A stretch of DNA of 64,000 nucleotides from assembly GCA_017405375.1 (NCBI GenBank), contig JAFRAO010000011.1:1-64000 (forward strand). The letters are read 5' to 3'. How positions within the stretch are numbered: the stretch's first letter is position 1; every line of letters starts with the position of its first letter. This document shows, one piece after another, positions 17,025 to 25,706 of the stretch. The translations under genes were made by a program, and so were the position numbers. The stretch is from a bacterium (lineage in GTDB: Bacteria > Cyanobacteriota > Vampirovibrionia > Gastranaerophilales > Gastranaerophilaceae). The notes under the pieces were generated by a model. That model was given only the letters and a program-made list of their open reading frames with translations. It was not told where the DNA came from and ran no database searches.

Positions 17025-18497
17025 TTATAAACTGTCAGTATGATTTTCAATGTCTTTATTATTTATAAATGATTCTTCGATTATTTTTTTAGCGTTTTGC
17101 GGATTATTTATGGTTGCATTTCCGCTTATACAGCCATAATCACAGCACATTACTTCAATTAAATTACAATCATTTTCGCATTTATTATTTAGTGCAAAGT
17201 TTCTCAATTTTTTTATTGTATCTTTATTTAAACCGCTAACAATACAAGGCTTTACTAAATCTTCATTTTTTAGATTCATTTTAACAGCTTCTGATACACC
17301 ATTTAAAACTCCAAATTCACGACCTTGTTTTGATGGTTCATCTTTAAACACTATTTCATCGCATTTTGAAACATCAATATCTTTTGCAATAAATAGAGCT
17401 TCCAATTCTTCCATGCTCATTGTAAAATCTATATTAGGATTTTCGTAAACTTCCGTTCTTTTTGCAACACAAGGGCTAACAAACAGTAATTTTGCATCAG
17501 GATACTTATTTTTAACGATTTCTGCAGTATAATACAGAGGTGTTTTTGTATCTGATACAAATGGTTTTATTTCAGGTAAATGCTTCTTTATCAACTGATT
17601 ATAGCCTGCGCAACAAGATGTTGTCATAAAAGGTTTGCCCAAATTTATACGTTCTATGAAATCTTCTGCTTCATTTTTAGCGGTAATATCCGCACCTTGA
17701 GCAACCTCAAAAACATCATCAAATCCTGCTTTCAAAATTGCAGATTTTATTTGATATATTGAACCTGAAAATTGTCCTGCTATTGATGGAGCAATTAATG
17801 CTATAAGTTTGTAATCAGATTTTATAGTTTTTAATATATCAATAATCTGGCTTTTTTCATGAACTGCACCAAAAGGACAAGCAGAAATACATCTTCCGCA
17901 ATTTATACATTTATCGTAATCAATTTTTGCAAATCCATGTTCATCTTTTTCTATTGCACCAACAGGACATACATCTTCGCATGGTACAGTAACTTTTAAT
18001 ATTGCATTATATGGACAAGCAGAAATACACATTTTGCATTTTTTGCATTTTTCAGAATTGATTTTCGATTTTCCGTTTTCAACCGAAATAGCATCAAATT
18101 TACAAACTTTTTGGCAAGGTCTTGCGACACAACCTTGGCATAAGTCTGTTACATATATTTGACTTGGTACGCAGCCTTTGCAAGCTGCTTGCAAAACTGT
18201 TAAATGCTTATTATCAATTTCAGTTCTTTCTTTTGCTCGCTTTGCATAAGTCGTAAGTGAAGTTAATTCATCGTCTTCCTCTATTTGAAAACCCAAACCG
18301 GCAATTTCTCTGTCTTTAATTATTGCACGTTCTTTATATATGCAACAACGATATGGAACTTCAGCTCCTTTCGGACGCATATCATAAGGAATCAATCGTG
18401 TATTTTCCTCAAAATTATCCGTATAAAATGCTTTTATTAAACGTACTAAAATTTCTTTTTTTAAGTGAATCGTTTGGCTATTATTATTATCGTTCAT
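17025..18497 (-). CDS. [FeFe] hydrogenase, group B-like, with N-terminal ferredoxin domains
   Basis: Iron hydrogenase catalytic subunit of 490 aa. The H-cluster loops are L1 TSCCAGY (293-299), L2 SPCVAK (341-346) and L3 EVMCCDYGC (448-456), closer to group B than to classical group A loops. Cysteine sets at 120/123/128/132, 151/154/157/161 and 197/200/203/207, plus 173/177, imply three or more [4Fe-4S] clusters. It probably exchanges electrons between ferredoxin and protons in fermentation, or senses H2/redox; group B enzymes are little characterised. HydEFG maturases are not in the window. Shine-Dalgarno is weak, but an extended -10 lies upstream. There is no partner flavoprotein beside it, so it looks monomeric. 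Confidence 0.9.
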   Translation of the reverse strand: MNDNNNSQTIHLKKEILVRLIKAFYTDNFEENTRLIPYDMRPKGAEVPYRCCIYKERAIIKDREIAGLGFQIEEDDELTSLTTYAKRAKERTEIDNKHLTVLQAACKGCVPSQIYVTDLCQGCVARPCQKVCKFDAISVENGKSKINSEKCKKCKMCISACPYNAILKVTVPCEDVCPVGAIEKDEHGFAKIDYDKCINCGRCISACPFGAVHEKSQIIDILKTIKSDYKLIALIAPSIAGQFSGSIYQIKSAILKAGFDDVFEVAQGADITAKNEAEDFIERINLGKPFMTTSCCAGYNQLIKKHLPEIKPFVSDTKTPLYYTAEIVKNKYPDAKLLFVSPCVAKRTEVYENPNIDFTMSMEELEALFIAKDIDVSKCDEIVFKDEPSKQGREFGVLNGVSEAVKMNLKNEDLVKPCIVSGLNKDTIKKLRNFALNNKCENDCNLIEVMCCDYGCISGNATINNPQNAKKIIEESFINNKDIENHTDSL

Positions 18498-18558
18498 TGT
18501 AAATCTTTCTATACTTTTTATTATTATTTATTCACTTATTTTATAAATATTACTATAT

Positions 18559-18585
18559 ATTATATCACCTTATATTTAAAATCAA
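18559..18585 (-). promoter_or_regulatory. promoter of the [FeFe] hydrogenase gene
   Basis: Read on the minus strand, TTGATT (18585-18580) is followed after 15 bases by TATAAT (18564-18559), preceded by TGA to form an extended -10. It lies in the 102-base gap between the glutamate-cysteine ligase and hydrogenase genes and would give the hydrogenase its own transcript. Confidence 0.55.
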
Positions 18586-18599
18586 TACAAAATTTGATA

Positions 18600-19928
18600 T
18601 TAATTACAAGATACGTATTCTATTAATTTATCAATATTTTTATTCCAAGAGCCATACCAATTTTTTAAAATAATGTCAGCAGGACAAATTCCTTCATCAA
18701 CTAATTCTTGCAGCGGTTCTAAATATTTTTCTTCATCATTTTGTTGTTCGATTAATCCGTCTTTTGCTAACTGCACCAAATCTTTAGCAATATTTTTAAT
18801 TGTAATATTTGATAACTTTGCGTTTAGTGCTAATTTTGGCACATTGTATCGCAATTCCGTATAATCTTTTTTATTAAATTTTGATAAATATTCATCAACT
18901 TTATCTAATATGTTAGGTGAATATAATATTCCCTTGTAAAATGCAAATAATGAATATTGAAGACCTTTCCCTACACAATCGTGATTTCTTATTTCAATAA
19001 ATCTGCGTAAGCGGACTTCAGGGAAATACAAATTACATGCAAGTTTAAAATTATCAGTGTCTGCAGATAAACCTTCATAACCTTCTTCCATAAATTTTCT
19101 GAATGTTATATTTTTGTTTACTGCATAAATTTTTTCATCATGATTAATCATTATAAGAGGTACATCCAGCACTTTATTTATGTAATCATTAAAAGAGCTA
19201 TCCTTATTAAAATCAAAAGCATAACCGCAGCGGTCGTTATCAGTATTTAACCATGACAGAGCTCTAAAAGATTTATAGCCGGAATCAACGCAGCCGCGTA
19301 TAGGTGAATTTGCAAACATCGCAGTTGCAATAGGAACAAGCATATTTGCAATTCTAAATTTTTTCATAGCATCTTCTTCAGAATCAAAATCAAAACATGC
19401 CTGAATACCTGCAGTTTCTCTCATCATTACATCTGATAGAATTCCCCACAAATAATTTGCCATCAGATAATAGCGACGTTTTGGTAAAATAGGTATACTC
19501 TTATAAGTTGTTTTCGGATATATTCCATAGGATAGTAGTTTAATGCCGAATTCGTCAAATAGTTGAAATAAACTATCATCGAATTTTTTTAATCTTTTTT
19601 CTATTTCTTGTATGCTTTTTTGTGGTTTTATACTCAATTCAAATTGCATGCCCGGTTCGAGAGTGATGGTATCGTGCAAATGTTTTAATCCTATAATATT
19701 ATCCAAATCAAGCAAATAATCCCAATTTTCATTTCTTGCATATAAACGTAAAAACTCACAAATGCCGTTTATGCCATGATATTTTACGGAAGAAAAATCA
19801 TCCTGATATATTGGCAGTCTTTCATATTCGGCGCCCACATAAAAATCATCTTTTGATATTTTTATTCCTGCCGTAAAAATTTTACGTAAATCACTAATTC
19901 CTAATTTATTACTGATAATATTGACCAC
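18600..19928 (-). CDS. gshA: glutamate-cysteine ligase, plant/cyanobacterial-like GCS2 family
   Basis: Catalyses ATP-dependent joining of glutamate and cysteine to gamma-glutamylcysteine. Family motifs are GAEYER near residue 33, LEPGMQFELSIKP, RRYYLMANY, RETAGIQACFDF and ANSPIRG. The length, 442 aa, is normal for the plant-like class. The start is GTG at 19928, preceded by AGAAGGGA. No glutathione synthetase lies beside it, so the final product could be gamma-glutamylcysteine itself or glutathione made with a distant gshB. It is divergent from rsmA and upstream of the hydrogenase on the same strand; no functional link is evident. Confidence 0.88.
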   Translation of the reverse strand: MVNIISNKLGISDLRKIFTAGIKISKDDFYVGAEYERLPIYQDDFSSVKYHGINGICEFLRLYARNENWDYLLDLDNIIGLKHLHDTITLEPGMQFELSIKPQKSIQEIEKRLKKFDDSLFQLFDEFGIKLLSYGIYPKTTYKSIPILPKRRYYLMANYLWGILSDVMMRETAGIQACFDFDSEEDAMKKFRIANMLVPIATAMFANSPIRGCVDSGYKSFRALSWLNTDNDRCGYAFDFNKDSSFNDYINKVLDVPLIMINHDEKIYAVNKNITFRKFMEEGYEGLSADTDNFKLACNLYFPEVRLRRFIEIRNHDCVGKGLQYSLFAFYKGILYSPNILDKVDEYLSKFNKKDYTELRYNVPKLALNAKLSNITIKNIAKDLVQLAKDGLIEQQNDEEKYLEPLQELVDEGICPADIILKNWYGSWNKNIDKLIEYVSCN

Positions 19929-20012
19929 AATTCATATCCCTTCTTTAAATTATCATAACAATATTAAATTATCAAATAAAAAAATAAAAACATTTACCTG
20001 TTTGTATTATTA

Positions 20013-20036
20013 TATAATTGGTAAGTTGGATATAAT
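20013..20036 (+). promoter_or_regulatory. -10-like elements before rsmA
   Basis: Two exact TATAAT hexamers, at 20013-20018 and 20031-20036, lie immediately before the ATG at 20040. The first would give a leader of about 15 bases with only a weak AAGTTGG as ribosome site. No good -35 is visible, so the active one cannot be chosen. Confidence 0.4.
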
Positions 20037-20039
20037 AAT

Positions 20040-20882
20040 ATGGATTATTTACAAAAAGCTAAATTTTTCAGAACAAAAAAAAGATTGGGTCAAAATTTTT
20101 TGATTAGTAGTGAAGTTTTAAATTCAATCGTTGAATATGCGAATATTTCAAAAGATGATATTGTTTTAGAAATAGGTCCGGGAGTGGGATTTTTAACAGA
20201 ATTACTCGCAAAAAAGGCTTATAAAGTTATAGCTGTTGAAATTGACGAAGAAGCTGTAAAAGAATTGAATAAACTTAATATTGAAAATTTAACGGTTATT
20301 CATAATGATATTTTAAAAACAGATGTTTCTGCGTTAACAAACGGTAAAAAATTAAAGATTATAGCGAATATTCCATATTACATAACGACACCGATTTTAG
20401 CGCATTTATTAGGTGAAATAGATGATTTAACAAATAGGAACAGAAATTCAATTTCAGAAATCATACTTATGGTTCAAGAAGAAGTAGCAAGAAGAATTAT
20501 AGCAACGGAAAAATCAAAAAATAAACAATATGGACTTCTGACAATATTATCTCAATTTTGGGCAGATTGTACATTTTTAAGAACTGTTGGAAGAAAATGT
20601 TTTTATCCTGCGCCAAAAGTTACTTCTGCGCTCATTAAATTAGCTGTAAACGAAAAACCCAGATTAGAACTTTCAGATTATACATATTTTAGAAAAACTA
20701 TCAAGGCTTCATTTGGACAAAGAAGAAAAAATATCAAAAATGCACTTATAAATGGCGGATTTAGTAAAGAACAAGTGTGCTGTGCACTAAAAAATCTTAA
20801 TATCAGTGAAAATACACGTGGTGAAGATTTGTCAATTAAACAATTTGGAGAATTATCGGAAGAATTATGCAAATTAAAGTAA
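20040..20882 (+). CDS. rsmA: 16S rRNA (adenine1518-N6/adenine1519-N6)-dimethyltransferase
   Basis: KsgA/RsmA, which dimethylates two adjacent adenines near the 3' end of 16S rRNA during small-subunit maturation. The start KKRLGQNFLIS, motif I VLEIGPGVGFLTELL, IAVEID, HNDILK and the catalytic IANIPYYITTPI are all present. The C-terminal domain has SFGQRRKNIKNAL. The length, 280 aa, is normal. It has no strong Shine-Dalgarno but two TATAAT boxes just upstream. The stop lies 16 bases inside ispE, a conserved rsmA-ispE arrangement. Confidence 0.95.
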   Translation: MDYLQKAKFFRTKKRLGQNFLISSEVLNSIVEYANISKDDIVLEIGPGVGFLTELLAKKAYKVIAVEIDEEAVKELNKLNIENLTVIHNDILKTDVSALTNGKKLKIIANIPYYITTPILAHLLGEIDDLTNRNRNSISEIILMVQEEVARRIIATEKSKNKQYGLLTILSQFWADCTFLRTVGRKCFYPAPKVTSALIKLAVNEKPRLELSDYTYFRKTIKASFGQRRKNIKNALINGGFSKEQVCCALKNLNISENTRGEDLSIKQFGELSEELCKLK

Positions 20883-21706
20883 AAACACCGGCAAAAATCA
20901 ATTTGACACTTGAAATTGTCGGAAAAAGACAAGATGGTTATCATGAAATTAAAAGTATTATGCAAATGATAAATTTGTATGATTATTTAACGTTTAATAT
21001 AGAACAAAGTAATGAATTAAATATTACGTTATCGGGCAATAACAATGATATTCCGTATAACGAAAAGAACATTGTATATAAAGCAGTAAAATTGTTTTAT
21101 GAAAAAACAAAGCTAAAACCGCATAATATTTCAATTTATATTGACAAAAATATTCCTACTCAAGCAGGTCTTGCAGGTGGGAGTTCAAATGCTGCCGGTA
21201 CTTTTTTAGTTCTAAACAAATATTTTAATAATGTATTGAATAAAAATGAATTACATGAGCTTTGTGCAAAACTTGGTTCAGATTTGAATGTATGTCTTGA
21301 AGGCGGGTGTACTTTGGCAAAGGGAAGGGGTGAAAACGTTATAAAATTACCATTTAGGGAATATCCTGTTTCACTAATAAAACCGCATATTGGAATTTCC
21401 GCAAAAGAAGGTTATGAAAAATATTCAAAACTTGAAAATAAAACTTTTAAAGATTATACGCAAAAGATGATTGAAGCCTTAAGTAATAATAAAGATATTC
21501 ATGAATTTTTGCACAATGATTTAGAATTAGGCGTATTTAATGAGTATAAAGAATTACAAAAAATAAAACAAGCAAATCCTTATGCAATTATGTCCGGTTC
21601 AGGTTCTACATATTTTGCGCTTAATAAAAATATTAATAGTGTAGAGGATTATTGGACAAAGACGGATTTAAAAACAATTTCTACAGGTTGTGAAATTATT
21701 ATATAA
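20867..21706 (+). CDS. ispE: 4-diphosphocytidyl-2-C-methyl-D-erythritol kinase
   Basis: GHMP kinase of the MEP isoprenoid pathway, phosphorylating the 2-hydroxyl of CDP-methylerythritol. TPAKINLTLEIVGKRQDGYHEIKS is split here by motif: PAKINL near residue 6 and DGYHEI near 24-29. The ATP-binding loop reads AGLAGGSSNAAG and the C-terminal GHMP motif is AIMSGSGSTYFAL. The length is 279 aa. It is translationally linked to rsmA. ispG at 58153 shows the same pathway is used elsewhere in the window. Confidence 0.94.
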   Translation: MQIKVKTPAKINLTLEIVGKRQDGYHEIKSIMQMINLYDYLTFNIEQSNELNITLSGNNNDIPYNEKNIVYKAVKLFYEKTKLKPHNISIYIDKNIPTQAGLAGGSSNAAGTFLVLNKYFNNVLNKNELHELCAKLGSDLNVCLEGGCTLAKGRGENVIKLPFREYPVSLIKPHIGISAKEGYEKYSKLENKTFKDYTQKMIEALSNNKDIHEFLHNDLELGVFNEYKELQKIKQANPYAIMSGSGSTYFALNKNINSVEDYWTKTDLKTISTGCEIII

Positions 21707-21718
21707 ACCTTTTAACAA

Positions 21719-21747
21719 TTTGCTTTTTGTCTGAATTATTATATAAT
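21719..21747 (+). promoter_or_regulatory. promoter of mlaE, probably leaderless
   Basis: TTTGCT (21719-21724) and TATAAT (21742-21747) are 17 bases apart. The -10 ends seven bases before the mlaE ATG at 21755, so the expected +1 coincides with the start codon. No Shine-Dalgarno sequence is present. Confidence 0.55.
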
Positions 21748-21754
21748 TAAGTAC

Positions 21755-22564
21755 ATGGAACTTGTTAAAGAGTATATAAAAAAATCAACAACATATAAAA
21801 TTTTGAAAATATTTTCAAGACTGCTTGATGATTTTCTTTCAACGGTCGGTTCAATTACAATACAATTATTTTCATCATTAAAGTTTATAATTAAAGGGCA
21901 AATTGATTGGAAAGAAGTAGTCAAACAATCAAACAGATTTGGAGTAAGCTCTCTTCCAATAACCATTTCTATTGTTAGTATGACTTCAATAATCGTAGCC
22001 ATGCAAGTTGCTGGGGAAATGGTTAAACAAGGCGGCGGAAACTATGTTGGAATGTTGGTGGCTCTTTTAACAATTCGTGAAACCGGCATTATAATGTCCG
22101 GTTTTGCAATAATTTCTATGATAGGTTCTTCTCTGGCATCAGAAATAGCTACAATGAGAGTAACTGAGCAAATTGATGCGATAAGAGTTCTAAACGTTGA
22201 CCCGATAAGGTATCTTTTTGTTCCGCGAATTATAGCAGGAACATTAATGATGCCACCTGTTTTAATAGTGTCATCAGCGTTTGGAATTCTGGGTGGTGCG
22301 GTGGCTTCAACAATCGTTAGCGAACTTAGCTACAAGGCTTATTTTAGCTCTGTTTGGTCCGGTTTGTATATATATGATATAAAAGTTGCTATTGCTAAGG
22401 CTTTTGTTTATGGTTTTACTATTGCATTAATCAGTTGTACTTGCGGATATTTTGCTAAAGGCGGTGCAAAAGGTGTGGGGCAGGCAACTACAAAGGCTGT
22501 TGTATGGTCCTTTGTAACAATAGTTATATGGGATTTAATTTTCTCTATTGCATTTTTCTTTTAA
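21755..22564 (+). CDS. mlaE: MlaE-family ABC transporter permease
   Basis: Inner-membrane permease (269 aa) of an MCE-type lipid transporter that moves phospholipids between inner and outer membranes. It has several hydrophobic helices and the family core IRETGIIMSGF, SLASEIATMRVTEQIDAIRVL and DPIRYLFVPRI, then a C-terminal GGAKGVGQATTKAVV. It is followed by the ATPase (nine bases) and the MCE protein. A -10 hexamer lies seven bases before the ATG and there is no ribosome site, suggesting a leaderless message. Confidence 0.92.
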   Translation: MELVKEYIKKSTTYKILKIFSRLLDDFLSTVGSITIQLFSSLKFIIKGQIDWKEVVKQSNRFGVSSLPITISIVSMTSIIVAMQVAGEMVKQGGGNYVGMLVALLTIRETGIIMSGFAIISMIGSSLASEIATMRVTEQIDAIRVLNVDPIRYLFVPRIIAGTLMMPPVLIVSSAFGILGGAVASTIVSELSYKAYFSSVWSGLYIYDIKVAIAKAFVYGFTIALISCTCGYFAKGGAKGVGQATTKAVVWSFVTIVIWDLIFSIAFFF

Positions 22565-22573
22565 GGATGAATT

Positions 22574-23293
22574 ATGATAAAGGTAAAAAATTTAATTAAA
22601 AAATTTGGAAAGCGTACTGTATTAAATGATATAAGTTTTGATGTTAATGACGGAGAAACTCTTGCTATTGTCGGTTTTTCAGGTTCCGGTAAAAGTACAA
22701 TTCTAAAAATCATATGCGGTTTACTTGATTTTAATAGTGGCAGTATTGAAACTTCTGATGGTGAAATAGCCATGGTGTTTCAATATTCTGCTTTGTTTGA
22801 TTCGTTAAATGTTTTTGATAATATTATTTTTGCGCTGCAAGAACGTAAAGAACTCAGAAAAAAATATTCAAAGAAAGATTTTAAAAATATTGTTGAAGAA
22901 AAATTAAAACTTGTAGGATTAACAGGTATAGAAAATAAATTTCCATCAGAACTTTCAGGCGGCATGCAAAAAAGGGTAAGTTTTGCGCGGGCTATTGTAA
23001 CAAACCCTAAAACTATACTGTATGATGAACCTACCGCGGGATTAGATCCGATTTCATCTACTCTTATAGAGGATTATATTGTACGTTTGAAAGAAGAAAC
23101 TCACTCTTCTTCGATAGTTGTGACTCACCAAATGTCAACTATTATGCGAACTGCAGATAAGGTTTTAATGATATATAACGGAAAATGTGTTTTTAAAGGT
23201 ACACCAAAAGAAATGTATGAAAATGGAAATGAATATACAAAACAATTTATAACAGCATCTTTAGACGGGCCGATGAAAATGCTGACTGAATAA
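22574..23293 (+). CDS. mlaF: MlaF-family ABC transporter ATP-binding protein
   Basis: Cytoplasmic ATPase (239 aa) powering the MlaE permease. Walker A GFSGSGKST, Q-loop VFQYSALFDSL, signature LSGGMQKR, Walker B TILYDEPTAGLDP and H-loop VTHQMST are all intact. The YSALFDSLNVFDN segment is characteristic of MlaF. AAGGA at 22563-22567 lies before the ATG. Gene order E-F-D matches MCE transporters of cyanobacteria and plastids as well as proteobacteria. Confidence 0.93.
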   Translation: MIKVKNLIKKFGKRTVLNDISFDVNDGETLAIVGFSGSGKSTILKIICGLLDFNSGSIETSDGEIAMVFQYSALFDSLNVFDNIIFALQERKELRKKYSKKDFKNIVEEKLKLVGLTGIENKFPSELSGGMQKRVSFARAIVTNPKTILYDEPTAGLDPISSTLIEDYIVRLKEETHSSSIVVTHQMSTIMRTADKVLMIYNGKCVFKGTPKEMYENGNEYTKQFITASLDGPMKMLTE

Positions 23294-23310
23294 TTTTTTT
23301 TTGATATAAT
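23282..23310 (+). promoter_or_regulatory. possible internal promoter before mlaD
   Basis: CTGACT (23282-23287), inside the mlaF 3' end, and TATAAT (23305-23310) are spaced by 17 bases. mlaD has its own AAGGA ribosome site at 23318-23322, so a normal short-leader message would result. Confidence 0.45.
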
Positions 23311-23328
23311 AATAGTTAAGGAATAAAT

Positions 23329-24690
23329 ATGGAATTTAAATCATCATCTTTTAAAGTTGGAATTTTAACATTAATAGCTCTTACGATACTTATTTTGACG
23401 ATATTATGGGTAAAAGGGAGATCTTTTTCGTCTGCAGACAGAATAGAGGTTCATTTCAAAGATGTAAACGGAATGAGAGCCGGTTCAGGAGTTCAAATGA
23501 TGGGGCTTAGGGTCGGACAAGTAGAAGAAATTACTCCTGTCGTTGATGGCGAAAAAAGTTACGTTAAATTAAAATTTGTTATAACTGAACCGGGAATTTC
23601 AATTCCTAAAGCATCATCTATATCTATTCAACAATCAGGTTTAATTGGGGAACAATTCCTTGAAATTACTCCGCCAAAAACAAGAACTTTGTATTTACCT
23701 GTTATAAATAAGAATCTTATTTACAATGATGACCCTGTTCAAATTAAACTTGATAATAATTATTATGATGTTGGTTATATAAAAAATACAAGAATTGTTG
23801 TTACAGATGCTATTCCGGTGGAATTTAGGGATAAAGTCAAAACAAAATACGCATATAAAATTGACTATGTCATAAATATGCCAGGTTTAATCTTGCCGGA
23901 ATTTTTGAAAGGTATGTTTGTAAATGATAAGGGCGTTAAAAAGATGAGAATTGCTCCTCTTGATGATGTTGCAATATCTTATCCTAATCAAACTTCTCCA
24001 TATACTATACTTGAGCCTATGCGAATTTCTGATTTTATGGATTTACAGTATAAAGCCGCTGCTTCTCTTACAGAAACAAATATGAAAATTAATAAAGTTC
24101 TTTCTGATCAGGTTATTGATGATTTAAAACAATCTATTACAAATATAAATGAATTAACAGCTCAAGCAACAACAACTATGGAAAAAGCTGAAAAATTAAT
24201 AGATAGTTCAAATAAAGAAATTGACCAATTAATGAAGATGGCGGATAAATTTACTACTGACTTTAATACAATTACAAAGATTGTAAACAATTTAGCAAGT
24301 GACCCGAAAGTTAAATCAACGGTGATTGATGCAACAGCAGCAATTACAAGATTATCGAACAATCTAAGCAAAGTATTGGATAATGCTGATGCAAAACAAT
24401 TAGGTCAAGATTTAACTTCAATAGTTTCAAATCTAAATGATATTAGTACAACGGTAAATCTTATGACAAAAGATAAAAAATTGAAAACGGAAGTGCTTAA
24501 TACTGTTAATAATGTAAATAAAGCTATGGTTGATTTATCAAATGCATTAGATGTTGTTAATTCCATGTCACCATCTCAAAAGCAAGATTTAACACAAACT
24601 TTGGCTAATGTATCAGAATCTGTTAAAAATCTTAAAAAGTTTACCGAAAAACTTAATAAAAGATTCTTATTATTTAGATTGATGTTCTAA
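23329..24690 (+). CDS. mlaD: MlaD-like MCE domain substrate-binding protein, long form
   Basis: Periplasmic, membrane-anchored lipid-binding subunit. One N-terminal membrane helix (about residues 10-28), then a single MCE domain (about 36-115: VHFKDVNGMRAGSGVQMMGLRVGQVEEI). At 453 aa it is far longer than proteobacterial MlaD (about 180 aa). The extra ~330 residues include an extended middle region and a helical C-terminal half rich in Asn, Ser and Lys with heptad-like spacing (INELTAQATTTMEKAEKL, for example), likely forming a coiled-coil tube or needle across the periplasm. The organisation resembles TGD2 and YrbD-like proteins with long tails. No mlaB or mlaC homologue follows; lpxK does. 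Confidence 0.85.
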   Translation: MEFKSSSFKVGILTLIALTILILTILWVKGRSFSSADRIEVHFKDVNGMRAGSGVQMMGLRVGQVEEITPVVDGEKSYVKLKFVITEPGISIPKASSISIQQSGLIGEQFLEITPPKTRTLYLPVINKNLIYNDDPVQIKLDNNYYDVGYIKNTRIVVTDAIPVEFRDKVKTKYAYKIDYVINMPGLILPEFLKGMFVNDKGVKKMRIAPLDDVAISYPNQTSPYTILEPMRISDFMDLQYKAAASLTETNMKINKVLSDQVIDDLKQSITNINELTAQATTTMEKAEKLIDSSNKEIDQLMKMADKFTTDFNTITKIVNNLASDPKVKSTVIDATAAITRLSNNLSKVLDNADAKQLGQDLTSIVSNLNDISTTVNLMTKDKKLKTEVLNTVNNVNKAMVDLSNALDVVNSMSPSQKQDLTQTLANVSESVKNLKKFTEKLNKRFLLFRLMF

Positions 24691-24692
24691 GT

Positions 24693-25706
24693 ATGAATTT
24701 TAAAAATAAAATTACAAAATTGCATTATGATAAAAATTCAAAAAGTTTTATTTTAAAACTTCTTAGTATACTTGCGTTTTTTTATGAAAAAGTTACTTGT
24801 ATAAGAAATATTTTATATGATAAGAATATTTTGAAATCAGAAAAAGTGGATACCTACGTTATATCAGTAGGAAATCTTACAACCGGCGGAGTCGGTAAAA
24901 CACCTGTTGTAGCAGAATTGGCAAAATATTATATAAGTAAAAGTAAAAAAGTTGCAATCGTTTCAAGAGGGTACGGCGGAAAACTTTCTAATAAAGAACC
25001 TCGATTGGTTGCTCTTAGAAATTCAATTTTTTATACTGCAGATGAGATAGGTGATGAACCATATTGGTTTGCTAAAAATATTGAAAATGTTGCAGTTATA
25101 ACATGTCGTAATAGAGTAAAAGCGGCAAATGCAATTATCAGAGCATATCATCCGGATATTATAATACTTGATGATGCATTTCAGCACAGAAAGATAAAAC
25201 GTGATTTAGATATAGTTCTTGTTGATAGTGAAAAACTTTTTGGTAACGGAAAACATCTTCCTGCAGGACCGTTACGTGAAAATATTAACGGTTTAAAACG
25301 AGCAAATAAGGTATTAATAGTAAATAAAACAAGAAAAAACTTATACAAAGAAGATTTGCCGAAATTTTTCGATATAAATAAACTTAGTTTTTGTGATGTT
25401 GAACCGGAAAGTGTATATAATATAAAAACAAAAGAGATATTACCTAAAAATTCAGACGTAGTAGCTGTTTGCGCTATAGGTCAGCCTGAACAGTTTTACA
25501 ATTTTGTTGATGAATCATATAATATTCTTGAAATAATTACTTATGAGGATCACCATTCTTACGAAATATCGGAAATAAAAAAAATTAAGGGTAACATCAT
25601 AACTACAGAAAAAGATGCTGCAAAACTTGAAAAGTTTAATCTTGATAATATATATGCAATGAGATTAAAACTGAGCCTTGATATTGAGAGATTGATTAAT
25701 GATTGA
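24693..25706 (+). CDS. lpxK: tetraacyldisaccharide 4'-kinase
   Basis: Phosphorylates the lipid A precursor at the 4' position on the inner-membrane face. The Walker A loop reads TTGGVGKTP, with ISVGNLT just before it, and IVSRGYGGK, DEIGDEPYWFA and DDAFQHRKIKRDLDIVLVD are family motifs. The length, 337 aa, is normal. It starts two bases after mlaD, so outer-membrane lipid transport and lipid A synthesis share one operon. This is the most direct evidence in the window that the cell makes lipid A. The stop overlaps nth by eight bases. Confidence 0.94.
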   Translation: MNFKNKITKLHYDKNSKSFILKLLSILAFFYEKVTCIRNILYDKNILKSEKVDTYVISVGNLTTGGVGKTPVVAELAKYYISKSKKVAIVSRGYGGKLSNKEPRLVALRNSIFYTADEIGDEPYWFAKNIENVAVITCRNRVKAANAIIRAYHPDIIILDDAFQHRKIKRDLDIVLVDSEKLFGNGKHLPAGPLRENINGLKRANKVLIVNKTRKNLYKEDLPKFFDINKLSFCDVEPESVYNIKTKEILPKNSDVVAVCAIGQPEQFYNFVDESYNILEIITYEDHHSYEISEIKKIKGNIITTEKDAAKLEKFNLDNIYAMRLKLSLDIERLIND

